In this document: positions 22,466 to 31,330 of the stretch, piece after piece | Layout: each line of letters begins with the position of its first letter | Position numbering within the stretch: the stretch's first letter is position 1 | From: Bartonella bacilliformis Ver097 | GTDB lineage: Bacteria; Pseudomonadota; Alphaproteobacteria; Rhizobiales; Rhizobiaceae | Direction of reading: 5' to 3' | Assembly: GCF_000709795.1 (NCBI RefSeq) | Contig: NZ_KL503802.1 | Location: 372,001-436,000 of the forward strand | DNA: 64,000 nt | The notes under the pieces: generated by a model | The model's database searches: none | Seen by the model: the letters and a program-made list of their open reading frames with translations, nothing else | What the model was told of the DNA's origin: nothing | Program-made: the position numbers and the translations under genes

Positions 22466-23194
22466 ATGGTTATTTTCATGGTCTTGAGCTTTGTGAAAAA
22501 AAGACAAGATGATTCGCAAAAGCGGTGGTGTTGTAAAGTGCGTACTTTCGTTGTTTATCCTCTTTTGTGTTTGCTGTTTTTACCGATTATCTTATTACTA
22601 ATCTATCGTTTGACTTTCGTTCACCCTGTTTCTACTTTGATGATGCGTGATATTTTAACACGAGATTCTTATCAGCGTGAATGGGTTGCCCTTGCTGATG
22701 TTTCTTTTGCAGGGCCTGCAGGGATCGTTGTGTCTGAGGATGGGAATTTTTGCCGTCACTATGGGGTAGATTGGAGTGTGTTGATGACCATTTTAAGGGA
22801 TAAAACAAGGCCCTGGCGAGGTGGGTCAACCATCACCATGCAAGTTGTTAAAAATCTTTTTCTTTGGTCTCATCGCTCCTATGTACGCAAGGGGTTCGAG
22901 ATTTTTTATTCTCTTATTGCTGATTTTCTTTTATCCAAAAAACGCATTATGGAAATTTACATCAATATTGCAGAATGGGGGCCTGGAATTTATGGGATAG
23001 AAGCTGCAGCCTTTTATTATTTTAAAAGGTCTGCACGTGCGTTAACTGTTCAACAGGTTGCCGCTTTGGTAGCTAGTTTGCCAAATCCTTATGCACGCAA
23101 CCCACATCAACCTACAGATCATTTTTTGGCTTTGTCTCGGATGATTGAGCAGCGTATTATTTTTTCAGGGGCCTATACACATTGTCTTCGTTAA
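22466..23194 (+). CDS. mtgA: Monofunctional peptidoglycan glycosyltransferase
   Basis: A 242-residue family 51 glycosyltransferase that polymerises lipid II into glycan strands at the inner membrane. There is one N-terminal membrane segment (about residues 24-48). The catalytic glutamate lies in SEDGNFCRHYGVDW, followed by the second conserved motif GGSTITMQVVKNLFLW and KKRIMEIYINIAEWG. Length is usual. The start may be ATG 22466 or 22478; neither has a strong ribosome site. The next gene, rpmF, is also its neighbour in related genomes. Confidence 0.93.
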   Translation: MVIFMVLSFVKKRQDDSQKRWCCKVRTFVVYPLLCLLFLPIILLLIYRLTFVHPVSTLMMRDILTRDSYQREWVALADVSFAGPAGIVVSEDGNFCRHYGVDWSVLMTILRDKTRPWRGGSTITMQVVKNLFLWSHRSYVRKGFEIFYSLIADFLLSKKRIMEIYINIAEWGPGIYGIEAAAFYYFKRSARALTVQQVAALVASLPNPYARNPHQPTDHFLALSRMIEQRIIFSGAYTHCLR

Positions 23195-23381
23195 GAATAA
23201 GGCTTTGGTAGTAAGACTTGAAACTTTAGGGATTTATAAATTATGCTAACCAGATAAAAAATTAAATGAAAGTCTGGTCAAAAGGCTTTAATCAGTGTAT
23301 AGAGGAATAAAATTTATTACATTATGTCCAGAAGCTGCTATCGTTGAGCGCTGTCTGTTTTTTTATTTGGAGTATCCATTT

Positions 23382-23567
23382 ATGGCTGTACCTAAACGAA
23401 AAACTTCTCCGTCAAAACGTGGTATGCGTCGTTCGGCTGATGCCCTTAAAGCCCCGACTTATGTTGAGGATAAAGATTCTGGTGAATTGCGGCGCCCTCA
23501 TCATATTGATTTGAAAACGGGTATGTACCGTGGACGTTCGATTTTAATCCCTAAAAATTCAGTATAA
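23382..23567 (+). CDS. rpmF: Ribosomal protein L32
   Basis: The 61-residue L32 of the large ribosomal subunit, starting [18 protein letters not shown], the family signature. As in other alphaproteobacteria there are no zinc-binding cysteine pairs. The true start is ATG 23382 behind TTTGGAGT; the frame is open for 29 codons upstream without support. The C-terminus reads [16 protein letters not shown]. Confidence 0.97.
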   Translation: MAVPKRKTSPSKRGMRRSADALKAPTYVEDKDSGELRRPHHIDLKTGMYRGRSILIPKNSV

Positions 23568-23890
23568 GCTTGCCTTGAATGTGCTTTTAGTATCTTTTAA
23601 TTCAAGAAGACATTCATGGGGGTTTTTGAGAGATACTGATCAGAATTGTATATGAAAACGCAGACTTTTGTCTTGCGTAAAGCTCTTTCTATAAAAAGCT
23701 TACTGTTTACAGGAAAAGTGTTTGCATATTTCTGCCTTATAGGGGAGAGATGTGCAAGTTTACGACTCAAAAGATCTTTTTTTCACTGCTAACTTCAAAG
23801 TTAAATAAAGTATTTATAAAGAATGTGAAAACCAAACGCTCACAAAAAATCAGCTATTAATCTATTTGATTTTGTTGATTCCACAGTTTT
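23568..23890. other. Spacer between convergent rpmF and carD
   Basis: Just after rpmF, CTTGAAT near 23574-23580 and ATTCAAG near 23600-23606 form a 7-bp inverted repeat that could end rpmF transcription, though no T-run follows directly. Nothing else is recognised. Confidence 0.3.
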
Positions 23891-24469
23891 CTATGCTGCA
23901 CAGACAGCTTTGCTGTTTTCATCTGCTTCATCTATTTTAGCTTTAAAGCTGCTTTTTTGTCCTTCGTTCAGATGCTTCTCTATCAAATTAACGGCCTCTG
24001 TTTCAGAGAGGTTATTGATGACAGAAATTTCGCGAGACATCCGGTCAAGAGCTGCAGCATAAAGTTGACGCTCAGAATAAGATTGTTCAGGTTGCAGGTC
24101 TGAACGAAAAAGATCACGCACCACTTCAGCGATAAACATGAAATTTCCTGAATTAATCTTTGTGTCATATTCTTGTGCGCGACGTGACCACATGGTGCGT
24201 TTTACCCGCGCTTTCCCTCGTAGGATTTTAAGGGCTTTTTCAACAGAAGCTGCTTCAGATAATTTACGCATTCCAGTTGAAAGGGCTTTTGCGATAGGAA
24301 CCTTTACATCCATTTTGTCTTTTGCGAAATGGATAACAAAAAGCTCCAATTTATGTCCTGCAACTTCTTGCTCTTCAATCGCTATAATCTGTCCCACGCC
24401 ATGGGTAGGGTAAACGATATATTCAGAAGTGGAGAATCCATGAGAGGTCTTTTTTTGCTGGGATACCAT
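23891..24469 (-). CDS. CarD/CdnL family transcription regulator
   Basis: A 192-residue CarD-type protein that binds RNA polymerase beta and stabilises open promoter complexes, especially at rRNA and growth genes. The N-terminal RNA polymerase-interacting domain shows YIVYPTHGVGQIIAIEEQEVAG and LELFVIHFAKDKMDVKVP; the C-terminal part is helical, with TMWSRRAQEYDTKINSG. I chose ATG 24469, with GGAG about 11 bases upstream. fdxA lies upstream on the same strand, as in related genomes. Confidence 0.93.
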   Translation of the reverse strand: MVSQQKKTSHGFSTSEYIVYPTHGVGQIIAIEEQEVAGHKLELFVIHFAKDKMDVKVPIAKALSTGMRKLSEAASVEKALKILRGKARVKRTMWSRRAQEYDTKINSGNFMFIAEVVRDLFRSDLQPEQSYSERQLYAAALDRMSREISVINNLSETEAVNLIEKHLNEGQKSSFKAKIDEADENSKAVCAA

Positions 24470-24761
24470 ATTTTCATTTACTCCCTTTGTTACCAACTGG
24501 ACCGTTGGAAAACAAGTTAAAATGCTTAGAAGCTGAGTGTTCTGAACTGTATCTGTTATTTATTTGATGGAGCATAAAAGTTAAGTGCTTTTAATAACAA
24601 GAGAAAAGTCCCAATTTGATAACAAAAAAGTCAAGAGTGAATATTTAGGAAATTTAAAGTATTGTTAACACCTTTAATGAAAAAAATCAATCATTTCGGT
24701 TAATATTTTTCATAGAAAAGCTCTTGAATTTTGTAGAAATATTTCTAGCATTTCGTCAATA

Positions 24762-25100
24762 TTATTGATCATTGCCTGGATTTTCTGAAAAATACTTTTC
24801 TAATTTATTAGGAATACCATCCATTTCTTTTGCGTTTGGCAGAGGAGGTTTTTGAGTGCTTAAGTTAGGCCATTTGGTTGCGTAGTTAAGATTAAGCTCT
24901 AGCCATTGTTCTAGCCCTGGTTCTGTATCAGGCTTAATCGCTTCAGCAGGGCATTCTGGTTCGCATACACCACAATCGATACATTCATCTGGATGAATGA
25001 CCAGCATATTTTCTCCCTCATAGAAACAATCAACAGGGCAGACTTCAACACAATCTGTGTATTTGCATGCAATACAATTATCAGTAACAACATAAGTCAA
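24762..25100 (-). CDS. fdxA: 7Fe-type ferredoxin FdxA
   Basis: A 112-residue ferredoxin with a [3Fe-4S] and a [4Fe-4S] cluster. Cysteines lie in [17 protein letters not shown] and [15 protein letters not shown]. The extended C-terminal tail (ATKWPNLS) is typical of FdxA. It carries electrons in the cytoplasm, partner unknown. It lies 21 bases downstream of the helicase-remnant gene, so the two are probably cotranscribed. A 14-bp palindrome at 24734-24747 follows the stop. Confidence 0.96.
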   Translation of the reverse strand: MTYVVTDNCIACKYTDCVEVCPVDCFYEGENMLVIHPDECIDCGVCEPECPAEAIKPDTEPGLEQWLELNLNYATKWPNLSTQKPPLPNAKEMDGIPNKLEKYFSENPGNDQ

Positions 25101-25121
25101 GATTAAACTCCATTTCCCATT

Positions 25122-26699
25122 CTAATCATCTTTAAAAGGAGCGTTGTTTGCTTTCTTATTGCTTATGAACTGGTTACGGAGTACCGCTAATTTTGCAAAA
25201 GGTGAATCAGGATCGGGGTCATTGCGCTCATGTGAGAATTTTTTCTTCGAGAAATCACCTTGAAAATTGTTCTTCTCATAGCTGCGTTTTTTATGCGGTG
25301 CATCTTTATGGATAAACAATGCGTCTTTTTGAGGATGCGATACGTTGTTATGAAAAATTTTATTTGTTGTATTGTTCTTTGTTTTAAATGCTTTTTTGTA
25401 TTGATCCTGTCGTTTTTGTCCAAATTTATTATGGTTGTTTTGTGTGTGATGTGTGCGTTGGTGATTATAACGCCATAATAAAATAATTTTATTACTTTCT
25501 GTCGTGTGTTTATAATCAGCGAAATTGCCAATGGGCTCTGCTTCTGGAAAAGCTTCTACAGCACAAGATGATTTGTCAGCATCTTTTTCATTGTTCTGTG
25601 GTGTGTCTGACATTGCTATTATTTGCCATTGATCACCAACAAACTCTGCTTCAGGACAACTCTGTGTGGTTAGGGGATCATTGTCAAAAGAAGAGAGAAC
25701 TTTTTCAAACATATCAGGGCTGCAAGGGTGTGACTGATAGCTAAGACCTTGGAGAATTTCTTCCATATCGGTGCCATTAGCCCCAAGAATAGACATCATC
25801 GTTGGGGTGACAAAAAAACTTTTGCCATCGTAAGCCCCTTCAGGTCTGGGACCGGTACCAGGTTTCCACTTAAGCGCAAGGCGGATAAGGCTAGCGAGAC
25901 GTTCTAAAATATCAATGCGTACAGCGCGCTGTTTTAAAATTTTATATCCGGCCAGGGCGTATAATTTTGGATTATAAGTCGAATCAACGACTAATGAGGT
26001 GCGTCCAGCGGCCAAGGCAGCAAGGATTTCACTAAAACCTATGGGGTTACAGGTATCATTTTTGAGATTCCAGAGTAAAGCCATGGCTTGAACCGAAGCG
26101 GGTTTGAGAATGGCTGTGACATAAATATGAAAAGCACCAAAGCGTACACCAAGTTGCCGCAGCACGGCGCGTGATTGTTGATCAAGATTTTTAACATGCT
26201 CAGCAACTTTCCATCGTGGTAAAATTCCCAAAGAATTGGCAAGTTGTATGGCAAGACCACGTGTTGAATCCGTTAGAGTTTCAGCATTACGTAGATCAAA
26301 AAGAGGTTTTAGAGTGCTTTCAAAGTGAAAGATCACAAAACGTTCTAACCGTGTAACGACTTTATCTCGATTTTCCCCGTTTAATTGCGTATCGGCTAAA
26401 AGAATGACTTTGGGTTTTAAAATATCTTCTGTTGGGGCAAGTTTTCCAACGGTTTGTCCGATCCAACGCACAATGCCATCAGAACTGATGGTAAAATCTC
26501 CATTCGCTGAAGCACAAAAGCGTGTAGCACGTTGAGAAAAAGCAAGTTCTAAATCTTCATCACTTGCAGGATTATGCTCCTGTTCTGATTGAAATTCTTG
26601 TGTTGCACTTGGGTGGGCGTAAAAACGAAATCCTTCAAATCTGCCCTTTTCATGTTTTTCAGTTAAAACATTATTCTTTTGAGTTATTTCGTTATTCAT
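25122..26699 (-). CDS. C-terminal portion of a helicase-like protein, catalytic core absent
   Basis: A 525-residue protein that resembles the C-terminal region of the roughly 1000-residue SUPV3L1-like DEAD helicases encoded beside fdxA-carD in other Hyphomicrobiales. Matching segments are LAIQLANSLGILPRWKV, LRQLGVRFGAFHIYV and the final DPDSPFAKLAVLRNQF. No Walker A, DExH or helicase motif VI is visible, so ATPase activity is not expected. Residues ~400-500 are low-complexity, rich in Asn, His and Lys, suggesting RNA binding or decay. It may be a functional leftover: the frame is open over 1.5 kb. The comparison is from memory. Confidence 0.6.
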   Translation of the reverse strand: MNNEITQKNNVLTEKHEKGRFEGFRFYAHPSATQEFQSEQEHNPASDEDLELAFSQRATRFCASANGDFTISSDGIVRWIGQTVGKLAPTEDILKPKVILLADTQLNGENRDKVVTRLERFVIFHFESTLKPLFDLRNAETLTDSTRGLAIQLANSLGILPRWKVAEHVKNLDQQSRAVLRQLGVRFGAFHIYVTAILKPASVQAMALLWNLKNDTCNPIGFSEILAALAAGRTSLVVDSTYNPKLYALAGYKILKQRAVRIDILERLASLIRLALKWKPGTGPRPEGAYDGKSFFVTPTMMSILGANGTDMEEILQGLSYQSHPCSPDMFEKVLSSFDNDPLTTQSCPEAEFVGDQWQIIAMSDTPQNNEKDADKSSCAVEAFPEAEPIGNFADYKHTTESNKIILLWRYNHQRTHHTQNNHNKFGQKRQDQYKKAFKTKNNTTNKIFHNNVSHPQKDALFIHKDAPHKKRSYEKNNFQGDFSKKKFSHERNDPDPDSPFAKLAVLRNQFISNKKANNAPFKDD

Positions 26700-27187
26700 G
26701 AGTGTTTTTCTTTCTAAGTGCCTTTAAACAAAAGGCTGCTTTCAACAATGAAGAGCCTATTGAATTCCTTATTGCCCCTTTAACATATTTATAGCATTTT
26801 CTTCAATCACTCTTACGGTGTTTTGACGTTTCTTTAAAGTATTTTGACTTTAGGAATTATCTTTTTGTGTTTTATGGCATTTGATATCCATAAAACACTC
26901 ATAGGTTGTTTAAAATTGAATGATAAAAATAAATAATAAATTTCAAAATACACCGTTAAAGATATTTATTTAGCAAATAAGTCTGTTTTTATTCCTCATT
27001 TTTCTGATTTTTTATGATTTAGATTTTTAGAAATCGTGACGTATTGTAAAAATAAAAACAATTTAAGATTGTAAAAAACACTTTAAAGTAGTACATGATC
27101 ATCTAAACAACTTTTGCGTTCTTCTATGAAGATAGCGGATGCATTGTTGTCGGATCATGTTTGATAATTTCAATATTGAGGATTGTC
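26700..27187. other. AT-rich spacer of 488 bp before rpoH
   Basis: A very AT-rich spacer between the divergent helicase remnant and rpoH. Short echoes occur (GTGTTTTGACGTTTCTTTAAAG with GTATTTTGACTTTAGG; ATTGTAAAAA at two places near 27044 and 27071). I see no trace of helicase motifs that would show where the lost core was. The rpoH promoter should be here but I cannot place it. Confidence 0.4.
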
Positions 27188-28096
27188 ATGGGTAGTCTTT
27201 CGAATGCTGGGTATAGAAACAGCAAAAATTATGATACTGATGGAAGTTTAGGAAGAGATATGGTGCGTTCTGCCATGCAGGCACCTTATCTAGAGCGCAA
27301 GAAAGAGTATGATTTAGCACTGCGCTGGAAAGATAAACGTGATGATGAGGCAATGCACCAAATTGCAGCCGCGCATATGCGTTTGGTAATTTCAATCGCA
27401 AGTCGTTTTAAACGGTTTAAAATGCCTTTAGGGGATTTAGTGCAAGAAGGTTATGTCGGGCTGTTAGAGGCTGCTGCACGTTTCGAACCAGATCGGGAAG
27501 TTCGTTTTTCAACTTATGCGACATGGTGGATACGGGCTTCTATTCAAGATTACATTTTACGCAATTGGTCAATTGTTCGTGGGGGAACCAGCTCTTCACA
27601 AAAAGCTCTGTTTTTTAATCTTCGGCGTTTGCGAGCTCAATTGGTTCAAGAGGATAGTACTTTGACGAAACAAGATATCTTTCGTACCATTGCTGAAAAG
27701 TTAAGTGTACCAGTCAGTGATGTTGAGAGAATGGATTTCCGCTTTTCTGGGGCTGACAATTCTTTGAGTGTTTCTATTTCAGAAAATGAGGAAAGTCCAG
27801 TTACTAAAATTGATACTTTAGTTGATGAGCATCCTCTTCCTGATACTTTAATTGAAAAAACTATTGATGGACAGCGACGGACGCAGTGGCTTTATGATGC
27901 CTTACAAATTCTCAATGAACGTGAAATGGAAATTATTCGTTTTCGTCGTTTAAATGATGAAAGCGCGACTTTGGAATCTTTAGGGGAGAGACTTGGAATT
28001 TCGAAGGAGCGGGTACGGCAAATTGAAGTGCGTGCTTTGCAAAAACTGCGCCGTGCTTTGCTGACAGTTAATTCAGAAGAGGCTTATGATCTTTAA
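27188..28096 (+). CDS. rpoH: RNA polymerase sigma factor RpoH (sigma-32 type)
   Basis: A 302-residue heat-shock sigma factor. Region 2 reads LVISIASRFKRFKMPLGDLVQEGYVGLLEAA and FSTYATWWIRASIQDYILRN; the following TSSSQKALFFNLRR is the RpoH box that separates this class from housekeeping sigma factors. Region 4 ends with LGISKERVRQIEVRALQKLR. I chose ATG 27188, behind TTGAGGATT; the frame is open 9 codons upstream. Alphaproteobacteria often have two rpoH copies; I cannot tell which this is. Confidence 0.94.
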   Translation: MGSLSNAGYRNSKNYDTDGSLGRDMVRSAMQAPYLERKKEYDLALRWKDKRDDEAMHQIAAAHMRLVISIASRFKRFKMPLGDLVQEGYVGLLEAAARFEPDREVRFSTYATWWIRASIQDYILRNWSIVRGGTSSSQKALFFNLRRLRAQLVQEDSTLTKQDIFRTIAEKLSVPVSDVERMDFRFSGADNSLSVSISENEESPVTKIDTLVDEHPLPDTLIEKTIDGQRRTQWLYDALQILNEREMEIIRFRRLNDESATLESLGERLGISKERVRQIEVRALQKLRRALLTVNSEEAYDL

Positions 28097-28105
28097 ATAT
28101 ATAGG

Positions 28106-28160
28106 TTTCTCTCTTTGTGTGCCAAAACAGGGAGGTGGTTTTGGAAAACAAAGAGAGAAA
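28106..28160. terminator. Bidirectional hairpin terminator between rpoH and the M48 protease
   Basis: A nested hairpin lies between two convergent genes. The outer stem is 13 perfect pairs (TTTCTCTCTTTGT at 28106-28118 with ACAAAGAGAGAAA at 28148-28160). The inner stem is 7 pairs (CCAAAAC at 28122-28128 with GTTTTGG at 28138-28144) around a GGGAGGT loop. The position and symmetry suit termination from both sides. Confidence 0.75.
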
Positions 28161-28176
28161 GGGAGAGAGAGGATTT

Positions 28177-29742
28177 CTATTCAGCGATAATTTTTACAAA
28201 GCTTCCCACATGTAAGATTTCCTCTGAAGAGAGCCCATTAATAATACGGAAAAGCTCTTCTTGATGAGGTGTTTCTTGCATCTGATAAGCAAGGCTTGCG
28301 ATACTGTTCCCTTGTTTAACACGAGTCACACGTATTTTGAGGGGTTTAAGCTTTTGTAAATCTTCCCGTGAAAGAGAACGGAAACTGTGCGTGATGTTGT
28401 GCGCAATAGAATGAAAATTTGATGATTGATGAGGGGCTGCTGTGATTAAACGGAAAACTTGATTATTCATCGAGATAACCACGACATCAAATTGCCAATT
28501 TTCATTCGATGCATAAGCATGCGCTGCCTTTAAGCCTTGAATGGTTATAGGTTGAATAGAAGATTCATCAAGGCCTGTCATCCACCCACTTTTGAGATAA
28601 TCGCTTGCCGATATATTTTCTGCTAAAGAAACGGCATCAAAACGAAAGGCGATCTTGTTTGGACCACTAGCTACGACAGTGTTGGTGTGGGTTTCTATGG
28701 TGAAAGTGTTGGGGACAGAAAAAGTAATGCGCAATTGTGGATGGATGAAATTTTTTCCTCGGACATACCCCTCATGCAGGCTCCCACTAAAAATTATACC
28801 ATCAATAGATTTTAGGAAGACACTGCGATCTGTGCTTGCAATCTTTGCTGTCTTAAAGGTACGAGCTTTTTCCATGGCAAGATTGATTCGCTTCGGTGTT
28901 GTTGGGTGTGTTGCTAAAAAATTTAAAGAAGATTGTGTATTACTTGATAGATTGCGAAAGGTGTTATAAGCTTCCATAGATTTAAGAAAGCGCGGTAACG
29001 CAAAGGGATCATATCCGGCTTGCGCAAGCATTTCGATCCCGATAGAATCGGCTTGAAGCTCTTGATTACGAGAAAATTGCGCGAGTTTTTGTTGATCATT
29101 CAGTGTGTCATGAGGTTTGGTATTTGCAGAGGGTAAAATATGTCTGGGAAGGTGATCTGCGCGTCTAAGTTCTGCTTCTTTTTGGAAGCGCAAAATGCCG
29201 TGATTAGCTGTGATATGGGCAATTTCATGAGCCAAAATCGCTGCAACTTCTGAAGAGTCATTGGCTAACGTTAGCATGCCACGGGTCACGTAGATATAAC
29301 CGCCTGGTAAAGCAAAAGCATTAATATTTGTTGAGTCTAAGATCGTCATACGGTAGGTTTGGTTAGGATCATAGGAAACAGCGGCCAATTTGCTGATAAT
29401 GTTGGCTAAAATATGCTCAAGTTTTGGGTTGCGATAGGTGCCTCCATGGGCTTGTAAGATGCGTGGATGATGTGCAGCCACTAATGTGGCATAGGTATCC
29501 TCCTCATTGGTGGTTTTGTGTGATGAAGATTCTGAAAAATCAAAAAGATTATTGACATGAAAATTGCTATAACAAGCGGGCAGAAAGAGTATGAAGCTCA
29601 TGATCATGGCGGTATAAATTTTTCTGCAAAAAGAGAGTCTATACTGAAACAATTTCATGCTTATACTCATTATGCACTTCATTTGATTGGCTTTCTCTAA
29701 AGAATTTTGTTTATCTCTGTGCGTTTTTATGTTCTTGCTCAC
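28177..29742 (-). CDS. M48 family metalloprotease, likely lipoprotein
   Basis: A 521-residue zinc peptidase. The catalytic HEIAH (HxxxH with the catalytic glutamate) and the third ligand in ELQADSIGIEML are intact. The N-terminus has a hydrophobic stretch ending LFLPAC, a lipobox, so the mature protein probably sits in the periplasm on a membrane. The C-terminal ~60 residues (VKQGNSIASLAYQM and GSFVKII) look like a LysM-type wall-binding module. Related proteins (BepA-like) survey outer-membrane protein assembly. The start may be GTG 29742 or the later ATG 29682. Confidence 0.85.
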   Translation of the reverse strand: MSKNIKTHRDKQNSLEKANQMKCIMSISMKLFQYRLSFCRKIYTAMIMSFILFLPACYSNFHVNNLFDFSESSSHKTTNEEDTYATLVAAHHPRILQAHGGTYRNPKLEHILANIISKLAAVSYDPNQTYRMTILDSTNINAFALPGGYIYVTRGMLTLANDSSEVAAILAHEIAHITANHGILRFQKEAELRRADHLPRHILPSANTKPHDTLNDQQKLAQFSRNQELQADSIGIEMLAQAGYDPFALPRFLKSMEAYNTFRNLSSNTQSSLNFLATHPTTPKRINLAMEKARTFKTAKIASTDRSVFLKSIDGIIFSGSLHEGYVRGKNFIHPQLRITFSVPNTFTIETHTNTVVASGPNKIAFRFDAVSLAENISASDYLKSGWMTGLDESSIQPITIQGLKAAHAYASNENWQFDVVVISMNNQVFRLITAAPHQSSNFHSIAHNITHSFRSLSREDLQKLKPLKIRVTRVKQGNSIASLAYQMQETPHQEELFRIINGLSSEEILHVGSFVKIIAE

Positions 29743-29860
29743 AATCTAAAGAATACCTCCCAAAATGCTTCCAAGAATGACACCAAGGATCTTTTTGGTT
29801 GCTTCAGATCATAGTCTATAAAAATCAATCAAAGAGGTTTAATGAAAGGCATAATATGTC

Positions 29861-30496
29861 ATGAAAACATTTACAATATTGTTAGGTGGGGATATTTCTC
29901 CCACAGATCGGTTACGTACGCAAATTCGTGACAGTCGGGTGATCGCTGCTGATGGTGGAATGCGCCACGCTGCTCCATTAAATGTGAAACCTGAGCTTTG
30001 GGTGGGGGATTTTGATTCTACAAATCAGGCTTTATTTCAGCAATATTGTGATGTTCCCCGGGAGGTTTTTTCTGTTAAAAAAGATGCAACTGATGGGGAT
30101 TCGGCATGTAAGAAAGCTTTAAGCCAAGGAGCGCAACGAATTATTTTATGTGGCGCTTTTGGTGGGGCAAGAAGTGACCATAGCCTTTCTCATATGACAC
30201 AAGCAATTGCGATGACGGAAAAAGGCCTTTCTGTCTTATTAACCAGTGGGGATGAGGAAGGGTGGCCAATTGTGCCGCAACCTTTTTCGTGTGATTTACC
30301 CGATGGGTGTTTGTTTAGTCTGATTGGATTTTCTGATTTGCAGGGTTTAACCATGTCCGGTGTGCAATGGCCACTTTTTGAATATACCGTCTCTTTTGGG
30401 TCTTCTTTAACCTTGTCCAATCGTGTTTGTGGAACTTTTTCTTGTCAGTTACGCTCTGGTAAAGCCATATTATTAGCCTCGCTTCCTGTTTCGTAG
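29861..30496 (+). CDS. thiN: Thiamine diphosphokinase
   Basis: A 211-residue enzyme that phosphorylates thiamine to thiamine diphosphate. It has the family segments VIAADGGMRHA, LWVGDFDST and, most telling, KKDATDGDSACKKAL (the D-x-T-D motif), followed by GAFGGARSDHSLSH. This lets the cell use imported thiamine. No thiamine riboswitch is visible upstream. It stands alone between the M48 protease (divergent) and a long spacer. Confidence 0.9.
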   Translation: MKTFTILLGGDISPTDRLRTQIRDSRVIAADGGMRHAAPLNVKPELWVGDFDSTNQALFQQYCDVPREVFSVKKDATDGDSACKKALSQGAQRIILCGAFGGARSDHSLSHMTQAIAMTEKGLSVLLTSGDEEGWPIVPQPFSCDLPDGCLFSLIGFSDLQGLTMSGVQWPLFEYTVSFGSSLTLSNRVCGTFSCQLRSGKAILLASLPVS

Positions 30497-30925
30497 TGTT
30501 ATTTATTGTCTGCAATGAAGTGTGTTTATAAAATAGTGATGGGAAGAGAAAATTTATTCATGCAATAGTATGAACCTATTGTAAGTTTTGGCAATTTTCC
30601 TGTCATTGATATTTGATAGAACCACTATTGGTTCTTAAACTATACTTTAATAATATTGCTCTTATTTTATAAGGGAAGCGTGCCTACAAAACAAAGAAGA
30701 GGGGAGAAATTCCATATTGATATCGAGGCTGATATCAAAGCGCGGACCCTATATATGGGTGTAGAATTTTTCTTGTTATTTATATTTGGGTGAAGCATAA
30801 TATTGCTGTCTGTCACTGTCTCTACAGAACTGTTCTTGTTTATAAATGAAACAGGGACAGTTAGAAGAAACAGCGCTGATGTCAAAAATATGATTATTTA
30901 GTTTTTACAAGGAAAGAATTTTGAG
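30497..30925. other. Spacer of 429 bp with an 8-bp inverted repeat
   Basis: No gene is supported. TTGATATC (30717-30724) and GATATCAA (30731-30738) form a perfect 8-bp inverted repeat with a 6-base loop, which could be an operator for the lipoprotein gene downstream. A minus-strand frame at 30667-30885 has no family support. Confidence 0.35.
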
Positions 30926-31300
30926 ATGTTAAAACCAATTTTGACAATGATAGTCGTCTCGCTCGTTGGGTTAAGTTCTGTTGCCTGTACAATTGCTGAA
31001 CGAAGAACCGCGGAATATGGTGCCGGGGGCGCTGCATTGGGAGCTATAGCAGGATCGGCGTTAACAGGTACAACAGAGGGAACAGTTGTTGGTGCAACAC
31101 TTGGTACTCTTGTAGGGACAACTGCTGGGATTGCTAAGAACAAACAAAAAAAGAAGAAAAATGCACAAAAAGCGTCACCCATGTGTACCTATCAGAATAG
31201 CCAAGGGAAGCAGTATCAAGCCCCTTGTCCGCAATCTATCCAATTATGTAAATATTCTGATGGTCAAGGTCATTTTTATCAGGCACCCTGCTCGCAATAA
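30926..31300 (+). CDS. Glycine-zipper lipoprotein with duplicated C-terminal motif
   Basis: A 124-residue envelope protein. A signal peptide ends in the lipobox SSVAC near residue 21. A glycine-zipper membrane segment follows (YGAGGAALGAIAGSALTG and GTVVGATLGTLVGTTAG), then a lysine-rich linker. The C-terminus holds two copies of an 18-residue unit: CTYQNSQGKQYQAPCPQ and CKYSDGQGHFYQAPCSQ, each with two cysteines that could form disulfides. Such 17-kDa-antigen-like lipoproteins sit in the outer membrane; the role is unknown. Confidence 0.82.
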   Translation: MLKPILTMIVVSLVGLSSVACTIAERRTAEYGAGGAALGAIAGSALTGTTEGTVVGATLGTLVGTTAGIAKNKQKKKKNAQKASPMCTYQNSQGKQYQAPCPQSIQLCKYSDGQGHFYQAPCSQ

Positions 31301-31330
31301 TCTTATCTTCAATAGTGATGAGTTTGCTTG

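Noticed and set aside
24734-24747. 14-bp palindrome TAGAAATATTTCTA after fdxA
   Set aside because: AT-only centre in a very AT-rich spacer; expected by chance often enough, and no T-run follows.
30667-30885. 72-codon minus-strand frame with a hydrophobic start
   Set aside because: No ribosome site and no match; the hydrophobic start is likely from AT-rich composition.
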